Shown piece after piece: positions 35,476 to 45,468 of a DNA stretch of 64,000 nt. Source of the DNA: Rhizobium sp. L43 (GTDB taxonomy: Bacteria > Pseudomonadota > Alphaproteobacteria > Rhizobiales > Rhizobiaceae); contig NZ_NWSQ01000023.1 of NCBI RefSeq assembly GCF_002531725.1, positions 43,901 through 107,900 on the forward strand, given 5' to 3'. A model generated the notes under the pieces. It did not search any database. It was not told the origin of the DNA and was given only the letters and a program-made list of their open reading frames with translations. The first letter of the stretch is position 1; each line of letters begins with the position of its first letter. A program made the translations under genes and the position numbers.

Positions 35476-36378
35476 GTGATCACCCGCCGCGGATTTTTCA
35501 AGGTTCTTGGCGGCGGTATCACCGGCGTCATGGCGCTCGGCGGTTACGCCTTCGCCTATGAGCCGCTGGCGCGTCTTGCCGTCGCTCGCTACCGGCTGAC
35601 GCCGCCGGGATGGACACCGGGGCTGAAGCTCCGCGTTGTCGCGCTCGCTGATCTCCATGCCTGCGAACCGTGGATGTCGGCAAGCCGCATTGCCGCGATC
35701 TGCCACCGGGCCAACGAACTCGAAGGCGATGTCACCGTCCTGCTCGGCGATTATGCCGCCGGCATGAACATGGTCACGCAATATGTGCATTCGAGCCAAT
35801 GGTCGAAAGCGCTCGCCACCCTGCAAGCCCCGCTCGGCGTCCATGCGATCATGGGCAACCACGATTGGTGGGAGGATCGGACTGCACAGAAGAACGGCGG
35901 AATGGAAACCTTCGGACACCGGGCCCTCGCCGACGTCGGAATCCCGGTCTATGGCAACCGCGCCGTTCGGCTTGAAAAGGACGGCCGCGGCTTCTGGCTC
36001 GCAGGCCTTGAAGATCAGCTGGCGCTGCTGCCGGGCCGGAAGTGGGGTCGCACGCAGATGCTCGGCCTCGACGATCTCGATGGAACCATGGCCCAAGTGA
36101 CAGACGATGCGCCGGTCATCCTGCTCGCCCATGAGCCCGATATCTTTCCGCGCGTGCCCGAGCGCGTGTCGCTGACGCTGTCGGGCCACACGCATGGCGG
36201 ACAAATCCGCTTCCTCGGCCGTTCGCCGATCGTCCCCTCGCGGTACGGCAACCGCTACGCCTATGGCCATATTGTCGAGGAGGGGCGTAATATCATCGTG
36301 TCCGGCGGGCTCGGCTGCTCCATTGCACCGGTGCGCTTCGGCGTACCGCCGGAAATCGTCGTGATCGATCTTGAATAG
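35476..36378 (+). CDS. Twin-arginine exported metallophosphoesterase
   Basis: The 300-residue product starts with a Tat-type signal (TRRGFFKVLGGGITGVMALG) and has calcineurin-like metal motifs: ALADLHACEP, LLGDYAAG, MGNHDWWE and LSGHTHGGQIR. The pattern fits YaeI-like membrane-linked phosphoesterases. Start is GTG at 35476, directly after the ruvB stop, implying co-transcription. Substrate unknown, possibly a lipid pyrophosphate or UDP-sugar product by family analogy, which is inference. Confidence 0.88.
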   Translation: MITRRGFFKVLGGGITGVMALGGYAFAYEPLARLAVARYRLTPPGWTPGLKLRVVALADLHACEPWMSASRIAAICHRANELEGDVTVLLGDYAAGMNMVTQYVHSSQWSKALATLQAPLGVHAIMGNHDWWEDRTAQKNGGMETFGHRALADVGIPVYGNRAVRLEKDGRGFWLAGLEDQLALLPGRKWGRTQMLGLDDLDGTMAQVTDDAPVILLAHEPDIFPRVPERVSLTLSGHTHGGQIRFLGRSPIVPSRYGNRYAYGHIVEEGRNIIVSGGLGCSIAPVRFGVPPEIVVIDLE

Positions 36379-36385
36379 GAATGCC

Positions 36386-36898
36386 ATGGCCAAGCGCACT
36401 CTCATCCGCCTGACTGCCGGCGCTGAGCGTTTCAACTATCGCATCGCCGGCCTCGGTTTTCGCGATGGCCACGTGCTCGTTCACCGCGCCGTGCACGAGC
36501 CCTTCTGGACCTTTCCGGGCGGCAGGGCCGAAATCGGCGAGACGTCGGAAGAGACGCTAGAACGGGAGATGGTGGAGGAACTGGGCGTCGAGGTCACCGT
36601 CTCCCGCCTGCTCTGGGTCGTCGAGAATTTTTTCCACTATGAGCAGCGCGACTGGCATGAACTCGGCCTCTATTATCTGATGGACATCCCGCCGGAATTC
36701 CCCTTCGAGCCACACGAAATCATCCATCGCGTCGAGGACGGCGACAACCATCTCGAATTCAAATGGGTGCCGGCAACGCGCCAGGCCCTGACCGCACTCG
36801 ACATCCCGCCCTATTTCATCGCCGATGAAATCGAGGCCCTTCCCGTTGCGCCACGTCATCTCGTCTGGCGGGATGGCAACCTCGATGGCAAGAACTGA
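36386..36898 (+). CDS. Nudix hydrolase
   Basis: The 170-residue product has a complete Nudix box, GGRAEIGETSEETLEREMVEELG, at about 46-68, with the metal-binding REMVEE. It is preceded by FWTFPGGRAE, typical for the fold. The substrate is a nucleoside diphosphate derivative by family knowledge but cannot be told. It begins seven bases after the phosphoesterase stop and belongs to that operon. Start at 36386 gives the usual compact N-terminus. Confidence 0.92.
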   Translation: MAKRTLIRLTAGAERFNYRIAGLGFRDGHVLVHRAVHEPFWTFPGGRAEIGETSEETLEREMVEELGVEVTVSRLLWVVENFFHYEQRDWHELGLYYLMDIPPEFPFEPHEIIHRVEDGDNHLEFKWVPATRQALTALDIPPYFIADEIEALPVAPRHLVWRDGNLDGKN

Positions 36899-36931
36899 CC
36901 CACCAGAAACGCTGGAAGAGGAGATGCGCCG

Positions 36932-37495
36932 ATGCCGACCTTCGACCCCGTCAGGCCATTCCGCAAACTTGCCTATAACAACGCCCTTTCCAACCATCGT
37001 CTGCTTCAAGCCTGCACGGCATTGAAGCCCGGCGAATTCGAAGCGCCGCGCGTGAGCTTCTTCCCCTCGATCAAGGAAACCTTGAACCACATCATCACGG
37101 TCGACTGGTTCTATGTCGATGGCTTGGAAGGCGGCACGCTCGGCTTCCAGGCTTTTGAGGTCGACGAACCGTTCGACGACGTTTTATCCCTTGCGCAAGC
37201 GCAGGCGAAGGTCGATCAGCGCCTGGTGGCGCTTTGCGAGGCCCTGACGCCGGAGAGGCTCGCCTCGACCGTCAGCCTCCATCGCGGCGCCCGCATCCAG
37301 GAGGAGCGGATGGAAGACGTGCTCACTCACCTCTTTCAGCATCAGACCCATCATCGTGGCCAGGTGCATGCGATGCTCTCCGGCACCAGCGTCGTGCCGC
37401 CACAGCTCGATGAATTCATCGTCGCCGACGATGCGCGATTTCGCGGCGGGGAACTCGCCGACCTCGGCTGGAGCGAAGAGAGGCTAATGCGCTGA
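36932..37495 (+). CDS. DinB-family protein
   Basis: Four-helix-bundle DinB/YfiT fold. The 187-residue product shows the three metal-ligand histidines typical of the family: LNHIITVDWFY, and LTHLFQHQTHHRGQVHAML near 127-145. The family includes thiol transferases and uncharacterised metalloproteins; no single activity can be given. GAGGAG is eight bases before the ATG. It is 33 bases after the Nudix gene and may be its last partner. Confidence 0.9.
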   Translation: MPTFDPVRPFRKLAYNNALSNHRLLQACTALKPGEFEAPRVSFFPSIKETLNHIITVDWFYVDGLEGGTLGFQAFEVDEPFDDVLSLAQAQAKVDQRLVALCEALTPERLASTVSLHRGARIQEERMEDVLTHLFQHQTHHRGQVHAMLSGTSVVPPQLDEFIVADDARFRGGELADLGWSEERLMR

Positions 37496-37511
37496 TCGGA
37501 CGCGCGGCGCT

Positions 37512-38894
37512 TTAGTTCTGCAGCCGCCTCTTCAGCCCGTCGATGATCGTCTTGGTAAGGAGGTCGTAATTCTCGTCGAAATGATGGTCGCCGGGCAGTT
37601 CGATGACCTCGGCGCCGCTCTCCTTCACCGCCGGACAGGCGACATCGTCATCGTCGTCCTTGCCGTAGATGCATTGCACGAGCTTCGGATCGATGTTCTT
37701 CAGATCGCTGACGGGATCGCCTCCAGCCCCATCCGTTTTCTGGCCGAGCCAACCGAGTACGGAGATGACGTAGTCGACTTCGTGCGAGAGCGACAGCAGC
37801 GACAATTGCGCCACCGCCGACTTTTCGGCTGGTTTGAGGAGCTGATAGGTGGCCGGCACGACATCGGCGCCGAAGGAATATCCGACGAGCAGCACGTGCT
37901 TCACCTTCCACTGCTTTCGGTAGAAATCGATGATCTTCGAAAGATCGGCGGCGGTCTCCCCCGGCTTGCGCTCCGACCAGAAATAATGAAGCGAATCGAC
38001 GCCGACGACCGGAATGCCTTCCTTCTGCAGCGTGGCGCCGACCTCCTTGTCGATGTCGCGCCAGCCGCCGTCGCCGGAATAGATTACCGCCATCGTATCG
38101 AGGGCGGGGGTCGCCTCGAGGATCGCCAGCGGCAGGCCGAGCGGATTGCCGAAGGCGCCCGAGGCGGTGACGAGATCGTCGAGCGTATCGCCAAACACCG
38201 TCTGCGCATCGTCGGTGGAATCACGGATCTCGATCGCAGCATGGATCTTCTTCAGCGCTTCGGCATGCGTCCGGCCATCCTTGTCGGCATTGGGCGTGAA
38301 GACGGTGACGATCGGATCCGGCAAAGCGCCGTCGCTGAGGCCATACACGGTGCGTTGGCCGACGACCTGCTTGGAAGCCGGCGTGCAAAGCCCCTGGGCG
38401 AGCGGAATGCCGGCCTTCGGATCGACGGCGAGCGTCTGGCCGATCGTCGCATCCGGCGTCTGCGCGGCGATCGCCAGCGCCAGGGCCCCGCCTTCGCCGA
38501 TGCCGGCGACGATCGGCAGGTGATAGGCACTGTTGCCGGTCGCGCGCTGCACCTGCTGGCTCAGCGACTCGATGTCCGAAACCATGTAGACGCAGCCGTC
38601 GTTGAGGCTGACGTCGTATCGGCTGAGCGCCTTCATATAGGAGGGAAAGTCGACGCCGATGACGACGGCGCCTTCGGCGACCAGCCTGTCGGCCTCGGCC
38701 TTCTCAAAGTCGCCCCAGCCGGCGGCATCCGAAATCAGCATCACCGTACCCTTCACCTCCCCTTCCGGCAGGAAGATGTGCGGCGACGGGATGAGCCCGG
38801 CTTCGAAGCTCTGTGTGGTCTTTTCGGCGGCATCAGCCGGTGCGGCCGCGAGCATGCAGGCGCATGCCGTGGCAAGAAGGATTGTCCTGATCAT
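37512..38894 (-). CDS. atvA: AcvB/VirJ-family protein, AtvA-like (acid tolerance)
   Basis: The 460-residue product has a signal peptide (MIRTILLATACACMLAAAPADA) and two alpha/beta-hydrolase-like halves: MLISDAAGWGDFEKAEADRL in the first and VIYSGDGGWRDIDKEVGATL in the second, with VGYSFGADVVP as nucleophile elbow (serine in YSFGA). AcvB/AtvA hydrolyse lysyl-phosphatidylglycerol in related bacteria and support acid tolerance and virulence. Its ATG overlaps the lpiA stop by four bases, so the synthetase and the hydrolase are translated together. Confidence 0.92.
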   Translation of the reverse strand: MIRTILLATACACMLAAAPADAAEKTTQSFEAGLIPSPHIFLPEGEVKGTVMLISDAAGWGDFEKAEADRLVAEGAVVIGVDFPSYMKALSRYDVSLNDGCVYMVSDIESLSQQVQRATGNSAYHLPIVAGIGEGGALALAIAAQTPDATIGQTLAVDPKAGIPLAQGLCTPASKQVVGQRTVYGLSDGALPDPIVTVFTPNADKDGRTHAEALKKIHAAIEIRDSTDDAQTVFGDTLDDLVTASGAFGNPLGLPLAILEATPALDTMAVIYSGDGGWRDIDKEVGATLQKEGIPVVGVDSLHYFWSERKPGETAADLSKIIDFYRKQWKVKHVLLVGYSFGADVVPATYQLLKPAEKSAVAQLSLLSLSHEVDYVISVLGWLGQKTDGAGGDPVSDLKNIDPKLVQCIYGKDDDDDVACPAVKESGAEVIELPGDHHFDENYDLLTKTIIDGLKRRLQN

Positions 38895-41494
38895 TTTCTC
38901 ACTACCCCTTTCAATCCGCCCCCGATCAGAAATGTCGCGTCCATCAACGCGATCATCGGATTGCCCCCTCCGGATACCGCAAGATAGCGCGGTTGCCAGT
39001 GCGGATGAAACTTGGATTTGAATGCCCGAAGGCCTTTGAAGTTGTAGAAGCGCTCGCCGTGTTCGAAGACGGTGCTGCCGATGCGGTCCCAGACGGGCGC
39101 CGCCTCACGTTTCGACATGCCGGAGAGGGGCGCCATGCCGAGATTGAAGTGGGTGAAACCCTGACCGCGCAGATATTCCATGATCTGCACGAAGAGAAAG
39201 TCCATCGAGCCCTTCGGCGCGTCCGGCGAGAAGCGCATGAGATCGATCGTGCCCTCCTCCCTGGATTCGGTGACGAGGATATTGGCGAAGGCGACGATCC
39301 TGCCGTCCTTTTTCAGGATGCCGACCGGCTGCGAGGAGACGTAATCGGCATCGAAGGCGCCGAGAGAAAAGCCTTTTTCCTTGGCGTTGTGATGCTCGAG
39401 CCAGGCCGTGGAAACGGCGGAGAGATCATCGATGACCGAGCGCACGTTCTCAGGTTCGACGACGGCGAATTCCAGCCCGTCGCGCTGGGCGCGGCTAGCC
39501 GTCTGGCGAAGGTTCGCCCATTTGCCGCCCTTCATTTCGAATGTCCTGAGATCGGCCACCGCCAGTTCGCCGAGTTTGAAGGCGCGAAGGCCGGCATCGG
39601 CGCAATGGGAAAGCAGCGCCGGCGAGATCTGATAGAAGACGGCCCGGCAGCCGGCGGCGCGCGCCGCTTCGACGAAACGCCAGACGAGTTCCTGCACGGC
39701 GCGATGCTCGCCGACCGGGTCGAACAGCGCAATCCAGGAGCGGCCCTGCCGGCCGTACATGATGAAGGCGTCACCTTTTTCCGAGAACATGATGCTCTTG
39801 TCGCCCATGCGCACCAGATTGGCGTCGGCGTTGCCCTGCTTCATGACGATATCGACGGCACGCGACAGCGCCTCGTTCGTCGCCGGTTCCGGCCGGAAGG
39901 TCGCCGGCCGAAGCAGGCTGAAGATGGCGATCGCCGACGAGATGATGGTGATGCCGAGCACGGCGCGTAAGCCCCGTGGCGCCTCGGCGGTGAATTCGAA
40001 CTGCCACCAGAGCTGGTTGCTGTATTCGACATCGCGATAGACGAAGAGCAGGATGACGACGGCGCCGACGACGATGACGGCGATCGCCATCAGCCAGGAC
40101 GCCGTCAGCGCCTGGTTAAGCAGCGAGGCATGGCGGGTAAAGAGCCTACGGCTGACGAAGAGCCCGAAAATGAGGAAGGCGAGAAAAGCGGCTTCGACGA
40201 GCGCAATCGCCTTCAGGAGTGACAAGGTCAGTGCGGCAACAGCCGAGAACACGGCCACCCACCAGGCACCGTCGAGTCGCTGGCCAAGGCCGCGCGCGGC
40301 GACGACGAGCGCGAGTCCCAGCAGGCTGGAGAGGAAATGCGCCCCTTCGACCAGCGGCAGCGGCAGATAGTTGGAGAGGAATTCGAGGTTCTGGTCCGGC
40401 GTCGGCGTGACGCTCGAAAATACCAGCATGACGCCGAGCAGCAGCGCGAGGGCCGACAGCAGCTGCGGCATCAGCCGTCCGCCGATGCGCCGCACGCTGG
40501 AGGCGGCCGGATGGTCGACGAAACGACGCAACTCGGCGGCCGAGACCGCGAGCACGGCGATCAGCAGCGGCAGCACATGGTAGACCAGCCGGTAGAGCAC
40601 CAGCGATCCGAGCACGGCATCGATGTTCACCGCGCTGCCGAGCGACGCGATGATCACGGTCTCGAACACGCCGAGCCCGGCCGGAACGTGGCTGAGCACG
40701 CCGAGACCGACGGCGATCGCATAGACGGCGAGGAAGACCGGCCAGCCGATTGCCGTCTGCGGCAGCAGCACGTAGAGCACGGACGCCGAGGCGGCAATAT
40801 CGAAGGCGGTAACGAGGAACTGCCGCGACCAGGTGCGCGAATCCGGCAGACGAACTGCCACAGGGCCGAGATTGAGCACGCGCCCGTCACGGCCGATGAT
40901 CATCACAGCGCCGAGAATGGCGACGATCGAACCGGCGATCAATCGCAGGAGGAAGGCGCTGACGCCGATGAGCGGGCCGATCTCGTCGGCGATGATGATG
41001 AGGGCGATCGCCGCAACGCCCGCCAGCCCGAGGCCGAAGGACAGCGTCACGAAGGCGATGATGCGACCGATATCCTCCGGCGAAAGCCCGAGGCGCGTAT
41101 AGGCGCGGTAGCGGATCGCACCGCCCGAAAGCGCCCCGAAGCCGGCGGTATTGCCGACCGCATAGGCGCTGAACGCCGTCAGCGCCACATGCGGAAAGGG
41201 CAGCCTCTTGCCGATATATTCGATAGCGTTGAGATCGTAGAAGATCAGCGAAAGGAAACTGAGTGCCGTGAAGAAGAGCGCAAGCAGGATCGCGCTCGGC
41301 TTGGTCGCCGCCAGCGCATCGACGACGTCGTCATAGCGCACCTCGTTGGTGAGCTGCATGATCGCATAACCGACGAGACAGAAGACCACGAGTGTCGCGG
41401 CTGCCATCAACGGCGTCCTGTAACGCCTGAAAAGCCCGCGAAAAGAAAAATCGTCCGTTTCTTCCATCTCTTCCAACTTGCCGTAACCCGACAT
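38891..41494 (-). CDS. lpiA: Lysyl-phosphatidylglycerol synthetase/flippase LpiA (MprF family)
   Basis: Puts lysine on phosphatidylglycerol and moves it to the outer leaflet, which protects against cationic peptides and acid. The 867-residue product has a basic cytosolic start (RGLFRRYRTPLMAAATL), about 12-14 membrane spans in the first 530 residues (e.g. VALTAFSAYAVGNTAGFGALSGGAIRYR in the flippase part) and a C-terminal acyltransferase-like DUF2156 domain (FSEKGDAFIMYGRQGRSWIALFDPVG, GSMDFLFVQIMEYLRGQGFTHFNLGMAPLSGM). Length fits the full bifunctional form. Known as acid-induced with atvA in R. tropici. Confidence 0.94.
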   Translation of the reverse strand: MSGYGKLEEMEETDDFSFRGLFRRYRTPLMAAATLVVFCLVGYAIMQLTNEVRYDDVVDALAATKPSAILLALFFTALSFLSLIFYDLNAIEYIGKRLPFPHVALTAFSAYAVGNTAGFGALSGGAIRYRAYTRLGLSPEDIGRIIAFVTLSFGLGLAGVAAIALIIIADEIGPLIGVSAFLLRLIAGSIVAILGAVMIIGRDGRVLNLGPVAVRLPDSRTWSRQFLVTAFDIAASASVLYVLLPQTAIGWPVFLAVYAIAVGLGVLSHVPAGLGVFETVIIASLGSAVNIDAVLGSLVLYRLVYHVLPLLIAVLAVSAAELRRFVDHPAASSVRRIGGRLMPQLLSALALLLGVMLVFSSVTPTPDQNLEFLSNYLPLPLVEGAHFLSSLLGLALVVAARGLGQRLDGAWWVAVFSAVAALTLSLLKAIALVEAAFLAFLIFGLFVSRRLFTRHASLLNQALTASWLMAIAVIVVGAVVILLFVYRDVEYSNQLWWQFEFTAEAPRGLRAVLGITIISSAIAIFSLLRPATFRPEPATNEALSRAVDIVMKQGNADANLVRMGDKSIMFSEKGDAFIMYGRQGRSWIALFDPVGEHRAVQELVWRFVEAARAAGCRAVFYQISPALLSHCADAGLRAFKLGELAVADLRTFEMKGGKWANLRQTASRAQRDGLEFAVVEPENVRSVIDDLSAVSTAWLEHHNAKEKGFSLGAFDADYVSSQPVGILKKDGRIVAFANILVTESREEGTIDLMRFSPDAPKGSMDFLFVQIMEYLRGQGFTHFNLGMAPLSGMSKREAAPVWDRIGSTVFEHGERFYNFKGLRAFKSKFHPHWQPRYLAVSGGGNPMIALMDATFLIGGGLKGVVRK

Positions 41495-41731
41495 CTCGTA
41501 CCTGCCGCAATTGGCAGCATGGCGGGAATCATTTTCGAAAGACGTAACATGAGAGGCGCATAAGCTCTATGAAACCATGCCGCCGCTACTCCAAGCCCCG
41601 CCGCCTGCGCCTCAATCATCCCCAATTGGGGCGAATTTGCGCAGGTCGACGTAACGCTCCATTGCATTTTCGTAAGCTTGGGCCGAGCTTTGCCCGGCAA
41701 CGGGATTCGAGGCAAGGGAGAACGGTTTGAT

Positions 41732-42109
41732 ATGCAGGACGGTCCAGCCTTCATGATGCTTGTCCTCGGCCGTCTGTTGCTGGGCGGCCTCTATGTCGCT
41801 GGAGGCATTCATCATTTTTTCGTTATCGTGCCGCTGACCGACGCGATCGAAGCCCGCGGCATTCCTTTTGCGAAATGGGTGCTGCTCTCCGGCAGCATGT
41901 TCCAGATCGTCGCCGGCATCCTGTTGATACTGGGACTTTTCGTCACGGCGGCGGCATTCGGCCTCATCGTCTTCACCCTTGCCGCCACGATCATGCTGCT
42001 GAATTTCTGGGATATGCAGGGAACGGCTCGCCAAAGCGCGATCAACACCTGGAAAACCAATATGGCGATCATCGGCGGCCTGCTGATTGCAGCCGCCGGG
42101 GCGATGTGA
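41732..42109 (+). CDS. DoxX-family membrane protein
   Basis: The 125-residue product has four predicted spans: LGRLLLGGLYVAGGIHHFF, WVLLSGSMFQIVAGILLILG, AAAFGLIVFTLAATIMLL and MAIIGGLLIAAAGAM. The GRLLLGGLYVAGG and later WDMQGTARQSA are typical of DoxX/SURF4-like proteins, of unknown function, sometimes linked to redox stress. The ATG at 41732 has GGGAG 11 bases upstream, a loose spacing. Confidence 0.85.
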   Translation: MQDGPAFMMLVLGRLLLGGLYVAGGIHHFFVIVPLTDAIEARGIPFAKWVLLSGSMFQIVAGILLILGLFVTAAAFGLIVFTLAATIMLLNFWDMQGTARQSAINTWKTNMAIIGGLLIAAAGAM

Positions 42110-42113
42110 GGGT

Positions 42114-44228
42114 TTACGTCGCCGGCTCGCTGCCGGCCCGCGCATGCGCGGCATAGCGCGCCACGGCGGCATCGACCTCCGCATCGCGATCGCCCGCCAC
42201 CTGCACCGTCGGCACGGCGAATTCGATGCCGTTTTCGTTGAAGGCATTGCGGATCATCGCCAGCGCATTGCGGCGGATGACGAATTGCTCGCCGGGTTTG
42301 GTCATAATCGACAGCCGGATTTCGATCGCGAATTCGCCGAACTGTTCGACACCCTTCATCTTCAGCGTCTCGATGATATGAGGCCCGAATTCCGGATTTT
42401 CGAGCAGCGTCTGGCCGATCTGCTTGATCACTTTCTTCGCCTTGACAAGATCGGTGTCGTATTTGACGTTGAGGCTGATCTTGTCGATCGTCCAGTCGCG
42501 GTTGAGGTTCTTCACCGCGCCGAGTTCGCCGAACGGCACCGTCGTCAGCGGCCCGCGATGATGCCTGAGCTTCACCGAACGCAGACTGAAAGCTTCGACC
42601 ACGCCCTTGTGGCTGCCGCTTTCGATATATTCGCCGATACGGAAGGCATCGTCCCAGAGATAGAACATGCCGCTGATCACGTCCTTGACGATCGTCTGGG
42701 CGCCGAAGCCGACCGCGACGCCGACAACACCGGCGCCGGCGATCAGCGGCCCGATCTCGATGCCGAGGCCCGAGAGCACCATCAGAACGGCGATGACGGC
42801 GATCACGACGGCAAGGATATTGCGGAAGATCGGCAACAGCGTGTGTATCCGCGCGCGTTTGGCCTTCTCCTCGTCGGTTGCTCCGCCATCCATGGATGAA
42901 TCGAGCAGCTTGCCGTTGATATAGGCCTTGATGACATGCCAGAGCAGGTCGGCGGCCAGCAGGATGACGATGCCGCCGATGATACCGCGCGCGATCTTGT
43001 CGGCCATCGTATCGCCGGCGGCCATCGTATCGGCACCGACGCCGAGCATATGCCCGAGCCAGATGGCGGCAACGGCAATAATCAGCGCCCGCACGCCGCG
43101 GTCGAGCAGCACCGTCGCGATCCGGCGCGTGGCAAGGAAGCTTGCTTCGGTCTGCTGCAGCGATTTCACCGCAAGCGTCGAGACGGCAAGCACGCGCGGC
43201 AGCAGCAACACGTAGATGCCGAGCCAAAGCAGCCAGTTGAAGCCCGCCACCCAGATGCTCCACAGCAGCAGGAAATAGACGGTGAACGACCAGGAGACCC
43301 CGTGACCGCGCTTCTCGTCCTTGTGGGGCCGCGACCAGACCGCCTCGATCGCGATCAACAACAGGCCGATACCGAGGAAATAGCCGATCAGGAGCCGGGC
43401 GCTCGGGGAGTAGCCGAGCGGCTCCATCGACTGGATCAGCGCCCAGCCGAAAATGAAATAGATGACGAAAATCGCGCAACGGCGATACCAGAAGAGCGCG
43501 ATGGCGCGCCCCGGCATGATCGGAGCGGTGATGCCTTGCCGCTCTTCCTCGGCCCGTGCCAGCCCGATGAGATCGACCAGCACGCCGCCGAGGCAGATCG
43601 TAAAGCGCTGGACGATGAGTGCAACGACGCAGACGATCGCGATGCTCTGGCTGAGCGGTGGCCAGCTGAGGCTGAGAAGCGTGAGCACCGTTGCCGCAGC
43701 GAAGATCAATGCCGGAATGACGCGCGGCGCCAGATGCATACCCGCCATCTCAACCAGCCGGCGACGCCGGCGGCGGAAGGCATAACGGGCAATGCTTTCG
43801 ACGATCCCGCCGAACAGGAAGATCGCCAGGAACTGCGCCACCATGCGCGGCCAGCCGGTGGCGGTGATTTCACCGAGGAACAGCGAGGACGCATTGCCGA
43901 TCTGCGAGGGCAATGCCATTGCCGCATCGGAGATCATCGAAACATGCCGGCGGGCGTGCTGCAGCAGACCCGACAGGATCGACATCTGATTTTCAGACGC
44001 TGCATCGGCCGCAGGCGTCGCAGCCATCTGCGTCGACATCCACTGTTTGACCTCGGGCGTCTGCATGAGCTGCATCATCTCACGCACCTGGGCCGGTGGG
44101 GCCGCCGCGGCCGGCACTTGCGCCGGCGGCGTTTGGGAAAAGCCAGGCGAAACCGCCGAGAAAAGCGCAAGCAATGCCAGTATGCCGAATAGGACGGCCT
44201 TCAAGCCCCCTGCCATGCCACGCTCCAT
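42114..44228 (-). CDS. Large MscS-type mechanosensitive channel
   Basis: The 704-residue product has a signal peptide (VLFGILALLALFSAVSPGFSQ), a proline/alanine periplasmic segment, roughly nine to ten membrane spans, and a C-terminal MscS core from about 500: AGVVGVAVGFGAQTIVKDVISGMFYLWDDAFRIGEYIE is the pore and upper vestibule region, then TVPFGELGAVKNLNRDW. It resembles YbiO/MscK-like large channels that release solutes on hypo-osmotic shock. The start at 44228 has GGAGG five bases upstream; a longer frame to 44555 is rejected. Confidence 0.92.
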   Translation of the reverse strand: MERGMAGGLKAVLFGILALLALFSAVSPGFSQTPPAQVPAAAAPPAQVREMMQLMQTPEVKQWMSTQMAATPAADAASENQMSILSGLLQHARRHVSMISDAAMALPSQIGNASSLFLGEITATGWPRMVAQFLAIFLFGGIVESIARYAFRRRRRRLVEMAGMHLAPRVIPALIFAAATVLTLLSLSWPPLSQSIAIVCVVALIVQRFTICLGGVLVDLIGLARAEEERQGITAPIMPGRAIALFWYRRCAIFVIYFIFGWALIQSMEPLGYSPSARLLIGYFLGIGLLLIAIEAVWSRPHKDEKRGHGVSWSFTVYFLLLWSIWVAGFNWLLWLGIYVLLLPRVLAVSTLAVKSLQQTEASFLATRRIATVLLDRGVRALIIAVAAIWLGHMLGVGADTMAAGDTMADKIARGIIGGIVILLAADLLWHVIKAYINGKLLDSSMDGGATDEEKAKRARIHTLLPIFRNILAVVIAVIAVLMVLSGLGIEIGPLIAGAGVVGVAVGFGAQTIVKDVISGMFYLWDDAFRIGEYIESGSHKGVVEAFSLRSVKLRHHRGPLTTVPFGELGAVKNLNRDWTIDKISLNVKYDTDLVKAKKVIKQIGQTLLENPEFGPHIIETLKMKGVEQFGEFAIEIRLSIMTKPGEQFVIRRNALAMIRNAFNENGIEFAVPTVQVAGDRDAEVDAAVARYAAHARAGSEPAT

Positions 44229-44436
44229 GACCGCCTCCAACGAAATGTCGGCCGCTTGTACAAAGCAGCGCCGACATTGTGCAATGGATACTCGCGACCG
44301 TTGCCGCCAGCAAGCAGTAGGAAAACCATACCGATGGCTAGGAAAGGCCAACGTCGCCGCCACCTCGAAACGAAGCGCTGCGCTCACCATTTCGGGAGGA
44401 CGGCTTTGTCGGAATGGTGCGGAAAGTCGCCTGCCT

Positions 44437-45468
44437 TCAGGATTTCGGAGCCGGCTTTTCCACATGGCCGCCGAAGCCCGCGCGCATCGCCGACAGCACC
44501 TTGTTGGCGAATTCGTCATTGTCGCGCGAGGAGAAGCGGCCGTAGAGAGCGGCACTCAGCACCGGCGTCGGCACGCTTTCGTCGATTGCCGCCATGATCG
44601 TCCAGCGGCCTTCGCCGCTATCGGAGACGCGGCCGGCATATTTCGCCAGCGCCGGATCGGCATGCAGCGCATCGGCCGTGAGATCGAGCAGCCAGGAGGT
44701 GATGACGCTGCCGCGGCGCCAGACTTCGGCGACATCCTGCAGGTTCAGGTCGTACTGGAAGTGCTCCGGATGGGCGAGCGGCGCGGTTTCCGCATCGACT
44801 TCATGCGAGGCGGCGCCGATATTGGCGTGCTTCAGGATATTGAGGCCTTCGGCATAGGCGGCCATCAGTCCATATTCGATGCCGTTATGCACCATCTTGA
44901 CGAAATGGCCGGCGCCATGCGGGCCGCAATGCAGGTAGCCTTGTTCGGCGGTGCTCGCCGCAGCCGCTTCGGCGCTCCGGTTCGGCGAAGCTTCCGTCGT
45001 GCCGGCGCCGGGCGCCAGCGTCGCGAAAATTGGCGAAAGATGCTGAACGGTGCCCTTCTCGCCGCCGATCATCAGGCAATAGCCGCGCTCGAGGCCGAAG
45101 ACGCCACCGCTGGTGCCGACATCGACATAATGGATGCCCTTGGTGATAAGTTCGGCGCCGCGGCGGATATCGTCGTGATAATAGGAATTGCCGCCGTCGA
45201 TGACGATATCGCCATTCTCAAGCAGCGGCGCCAGGCTCGCCAGCACCTTGTCGACGATCGCCGCCGGCAGCATCAGCCAGATCGCCCTGGGGTGGGTGAG
45301 CTTCGAGACGAATTCCTCGAGCGAAGCACTGCCGGTCGCACCGAGGCCCGCGAGCTCGGCAACGCTTTCCGGCCTGGCGTCGTAGACGACGCATTCGTGA
45401 CCGCCTCGCATCAAGCGCTGGACCATGTAATTGCCCATGCGGCCCAAACCAACCATGCCAAGCTGCAT
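44437..45468 (-). CDS. gnd: 6-phosphogluconate dehydrogenase, decarboxylating (short type)
   Basis: Oxidises 6-phosphogluconate to ribulose-5-phosphate. The 343-residue product is the short, NAD-linked type (YqeC/GndA-like), not the 470-residue form. Seen: MQLGMVGLGRMG (Rossmann), DGGNSYYHDD, VDVGTSGGVFGLERGYCLMIGG and the catalytic GHFVKMVHNGIEYGLM (Lys/Asn/Glu about 184-194). Fits Entner-Doudoroff-linked metabolism of rhizobia. Its start is 140 bases from the convergent-facing SRPBCC stop. Confidence 0.93.
   Translation of the reverse strand: MQLGMVGLGRMGNYMVQRLMRGGHECVVYDARPESVAELAGLGATGSASLEEFVSKLTHPRAIWLMLPAAIVDKVLASLAPLLENGDIVIDGGNSYYHDDIRRGAELITKGIHYVDVGTSGGVFGLERGYCLMIGGEKGTVQHLSPIFATLAPGAGTTEASPNRSAEAAAASTAEQGYLHCGPHGAGHFVKMVHNGIEYGLMAAYAEGLNILKHANIGAASHEVDAETAPLAHPEHFQYDLNLQDVAEVWRRGSVITSWLLDLTADALHADPALAKYAGRVSDSGEGRWTIMAAIDESVPTPVLSAALYGRFSSRDNDEFANKVLSAMRAGFGGHVEKPAPKS

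Noticed and set aside
36371..36385. Longer start for the Nudix gene
   Set aside because: The upstream codon overlaps the previous stop region and gives an unusual N-terminus; ATG 36386 fits the family.
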